64,000 nucleotides of DNA from Ornithinibacillus sp047228935 (GTDB lineage Bacteria > Bacillota > Bacilli > Bacillales > Amphibacillaceae): positions 1,468,870 to 1,532,869 of the forward strand of contig NZ_JBFEGG010000001.1 of the NCBI RefSeq assembly GCF_047228935.1, written 5' to 3'. A program made the translations under genes and the position numbers. The notes beneath the pieces were generated by a model that was given only the letters and a program-made list of their open reading frames with translations, ran no database searches and was not told where the DNA came from. Positions 62,118 through 64,000 of the stretch are shown here, in pieces; the first letter of the stretch is position 1, and every line of letters begins with the position of its first letter.

Positions 62118-63386
62118 TTGAATTATGACGTAATCGTAATAGGTGGTGGACCTTCTGGTTTAATGGCTTCCATTGCTGCCGCTGAACACGGAGCAAAAAC
62201 GATGTTAATCGAAAAAGGGAACAAATTAGGCAAGAAACTGGCTATCTCAGGTGGTGGTAGATGTAATGTTACTAATCGTCTTCCACAGGATGAAGTAATC
62301 AGGCATATACCTGGGAATGGTCGGTTTTTATATAGTGCTTTTTCTGTCTTCAATAATTATGACATTATAGACTTCTTTGAAGGTCTAGGAGTCGCTCTAA
62401 AAGAAGAAGACCATGGTCGGATGTTTCCTGTATCTAACTCTGCCAAAGATGTTGTAAATGCACTTATAAATAAAATGGACGAGCTTCAAGTAACGGTTAA
62501 ACTAAATACACCTGTTAAAGCTGTACATTACGGAAAAAATAACCACATGATCATCTTAGAAAATGGAGACAAAATCGAGACTTCTTCTTTAGTAATTGCA
62601 GTTGGGGGTAAGGCTGTTCCTTATACAGGCTCGACTGGTGACGGCTACGCATGGGCGAAAAAAGCTGGTCATACGATAACCGAATTATATCCAACAGAAG
62701 TAGCATTAACTTCTAATGAAGACTTTATTAAGCAAAAGAAATTACAAGGGCTTTCATTACGAAGTGTAGAACTCTCAGTCCTAAATGATAAAAACAAACC
62801 AATCATAACCCATAAAATGGATATGATTTTCACCCATTTTGGTGTATCTGGCCCTGCTGTTTTACGCTGTTCTCAATTTGTTGTAAAAGAAATCTTGAAA
62901 GGTAAAAAACAAGTAACAATGCACCTTGATACGCTACCTGATAAAAACGAGGACCTTCTTTTCCATGAACTATTATCATCTATTGAAGAAAATCCGAAGA
63001 GAGCAGTTAAAAATTTATTAAAGGGAATAGTACCAGAACGTTTCTTAACCTTTATTTTAGAAAAAAATAACGTTTCAGATAATCAAAAAGCGGCTAATTT
63101 AGGAAAAGAAACACTTCGTTCTATCGTTCTAGACTTTAAAAACTTTACCTTTACAGTGAATGGATCACTTCCTTTAGAAAAAGCATTTGTTACAGGAGGC
63201 GGTGTTTCCATTAAGGAAATCGTACCAAATACTATGCAATCAAAAATAATGGATCGACTTTATTTTTGTGGTGAAATTTTAGATATCCATGGATATACAG
63301 GTGGATACAACATTACGTCTGCGTTAGTAACAGGAAGACTTGCTGGAATGAATGCAGCTTTTGAATCTGCAAGTACTGGCATTTGA
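62118..63386 (+). CDS. ytfP: FAD-dependent oxidoreductase YtfP (HI0933/BaiN-like)
   Basis: The 422-residue flavoprotein starts YDVIVIGGGPSGLMASIAAAE (Rossmann FAD motif). Family motifs GKKLAISGGGRCNVTN and VTGGGVSIKEIVPNTMQS are present, ending in GYTGGYNITSALVTGRLAG. Reaction unknown. The start is a TTG at 62118; the ATG upstream in another frame runs into a stop. Divergent from ytgP. Confidence 0.92.
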   Translation: MNYDVIVIGGGPSGLMASIAAAEHGAKTMLIEKGNKLGKKLAISGGGRCNVTNRLPQDEVIRHIPGNGRFLYSAFSVFNNYDIIDFFEGLGVALKEEDHGRMFPVSNSAKDVVNALINKMDELQVTVKLNTPVKAVHYGKNNHMIILENGDKIETSSLVIAVGGKAVPYTGSTGDGYAWAKKAGHTITELYPTEVALTSNEDFIKQKKLQGLSLRSVELSVLNDKNKPIITHKMDMIFTHFGVSGPAVLRCSQFVVKEILKGKKQVTMHLDTLPDKNEDLLFHELLSSIEENPKRAVKNLLKGIVPERFLTFILEKNNVSDNQKAANLGKETLRSIVLDFKNFTFTVNGSLPLEKAFVTGGGVSIKEIVPNTMQSKIMDRLYFCGEILDIHGYTGGYNITSALVTGRLAGMNAAFESASTGI

Positions 63387-63470
63387 TTCCTTTAATCTTT
63401 TCCTCAGTTTGAGGCATTCTAATACTGTATTGGGGACTAAACTAAGGCTAGAAGAAAGGGTTGGTTTCGA

Positions 63471-63659
63471 GTGCAAACAAAAGGAAAATGGTTGCCAATT
63501 GTCGCTTCAGTTGGAGTAGGTGCAGCAACTTATTATACGATGACTAGAAACAACCAAAATCTTGGCCAAGCCATTTCTAAAATGGTTCCATTCGTAGCAG
63601 GTATGAGTGGAAAAGGCGGAGGCAATACGCAAAAATTAGGACCTTTTGGAATGGCATAA
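63471..63659 (+). CDS. Small Gly-rich protein, 62 residues, unknown
   Basis: A short protein with a weakly hydrophobic middle (LPIVASVGVGAATYYTM and MVPFVAGMSGKGGG) and a start at GTG 63471, preceded by AAAGGG at a long distance. A strong terminator follows. Family not recognised; small YtxH-like or spore-associated proteins look similar. It may be cotranscribed with ytfP. Confidence 0.6.
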   Translation: MQTKGKWLPIVASVGVGAATYYTMTRNNQNLGQAISKMVPFVAGMSGKGGGNTQKLGPFGMA

Positions 63660-63668
63660 TTGGGAGTT

Positions 63669-63696
63669 AAGCACGCCTGTATTGGGCGTGCTTTTT
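63669..63696 (+). terminator. Terminator of the 62-residue protein gene
   Basis: GCACGCC and GGCGTGC form a GC-rich stem followed by TTTTT. The rest of the interval to 63880 shows no gene or clear signal. Confidence 0.9.
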
Positions 63697-63880
63697 CTGT
63701 TACGAAAAAGGAATTAAATTAAACGTATTACCTCTTCAGTGATAATTATACAACTACTCAACATTAGTAACTCTTAACCAAAAAATGGAATGTTTTATTA
63801 CTAACTTATAATTAAATATTTGAATAGAAAAATTATTAAGCGAATTAATAGGTTTTACATAGTATTGCTAAATAACAAAA

Positions 63881-63917
63881 AAGCCAAGAGATGATAGTCT
63901 TCATCTCTTGGCTTTTT
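63881..63917 (-). terminator. Terminator of the rRNA operon
   Basis: GCCAAGAGATGA and TCATCTCTTGGC form a 12-bp stem, with T runs on both sides. On the minus strand it ends the rRNA operon just after 5S. Confidence 0.92.
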
Positions 63918-63923
63918 AATTTA

Positions 63924-64000
<77 letters not shown>

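Overview
This 64 kb window is a chromosomal segment of a low-GC, endospore-forming Gram-positive bacterium of the family Bacillaceae. Spore genes (an alpha/beta-type SASP, GerW/YtfJ), EzrA, RefZ, CcpA and a T-box in front of tyrS all point that way. The gene order from about 7 to 63 kb follows the Bacillus subtilis ytkL / ackA-ytxK-tpx-ytfJ / sspA-thiI-nifZ-ezrA / refZ-ytsP-dgcP-rpsD / tyrS / acuABC / ccpA-motPS / aroA / ytxGH-murC / sftA-ytpRQ / ytoQ-ytoP-ytnP-trmB-ytmP-ytlRQP-ytgP-ytfP segment. A Na+-type MotPS stator and very AT-rich DNA would fit a salt- or alkali-adapted genus (Oceanobacillus, Virgibacillus or Gracilibacillus-like), but the genus is inference.

Region 1 (1-6.95 kb) is a type IV pilus locus. 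Reading leftwards it holds two minor pilin-like genes, pilB, pilT, pilC, the major pilin and a prepilin peptidase cut by the window edge. A divergent gene encodes a pilin fused to a beta-helix-like domain. The pilin has its own promoter followed by a class II c-di-GMP riboswitch, PilB carries a tandem MshEN-type c-di-GMP-binding signature, and a diguanylate cyclase (DgcP) lies at 22.4-24.3 kb. Together these suggest pili controlled by c-di-GMP in both pilin expression and motor activity. The pilin also carries a complete EF-hand calcium-loop pattern.

Region 2 (7-25.3 kb) is housekeeping: hydrolase YtkL, PspA, a dipeptidase, alanine dehydrogenase, a universal stress protein with a CcpA-type operator, acetate kinase, thiol peroxidase, spore genes, tRNA thiolation (ThiI plus cysteine desulfurase), cell division (EzrA, RefZ), redox repair (YtsP), DgcP and ribosomal protein S4.

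Region 3 (25.5-29.7 kb) interrupts the conserved order between rpsD and tyrS. It holds an acetamidase/formamidase, an alpha/beta hydrolase, a nested pair of MITE-like repeats, a DNA-binding domain fused to a degenerate F1-ATPase beta-like domain (the most unusual protein here), and a small membrane-anchored protein.

Region 4 (29.7-64 kb) returns to conserved order: tyrS with a T-box, a class A PBP, acuABC (without acsA next to it), motPS-ccpA, aroA, an FtsA/PilM-like actin-fold protein with beta-grasp-like repeats, ytxHG, murC, a nicotinate phosphoribosyltransferase-like gene, sftA, the yt- genes, a flippase-type exporter and an FAD oxidoreductase. It ends in the 3' part of a leftward 5S rRNA gene, so an rRNA operon begins outside the right edge.
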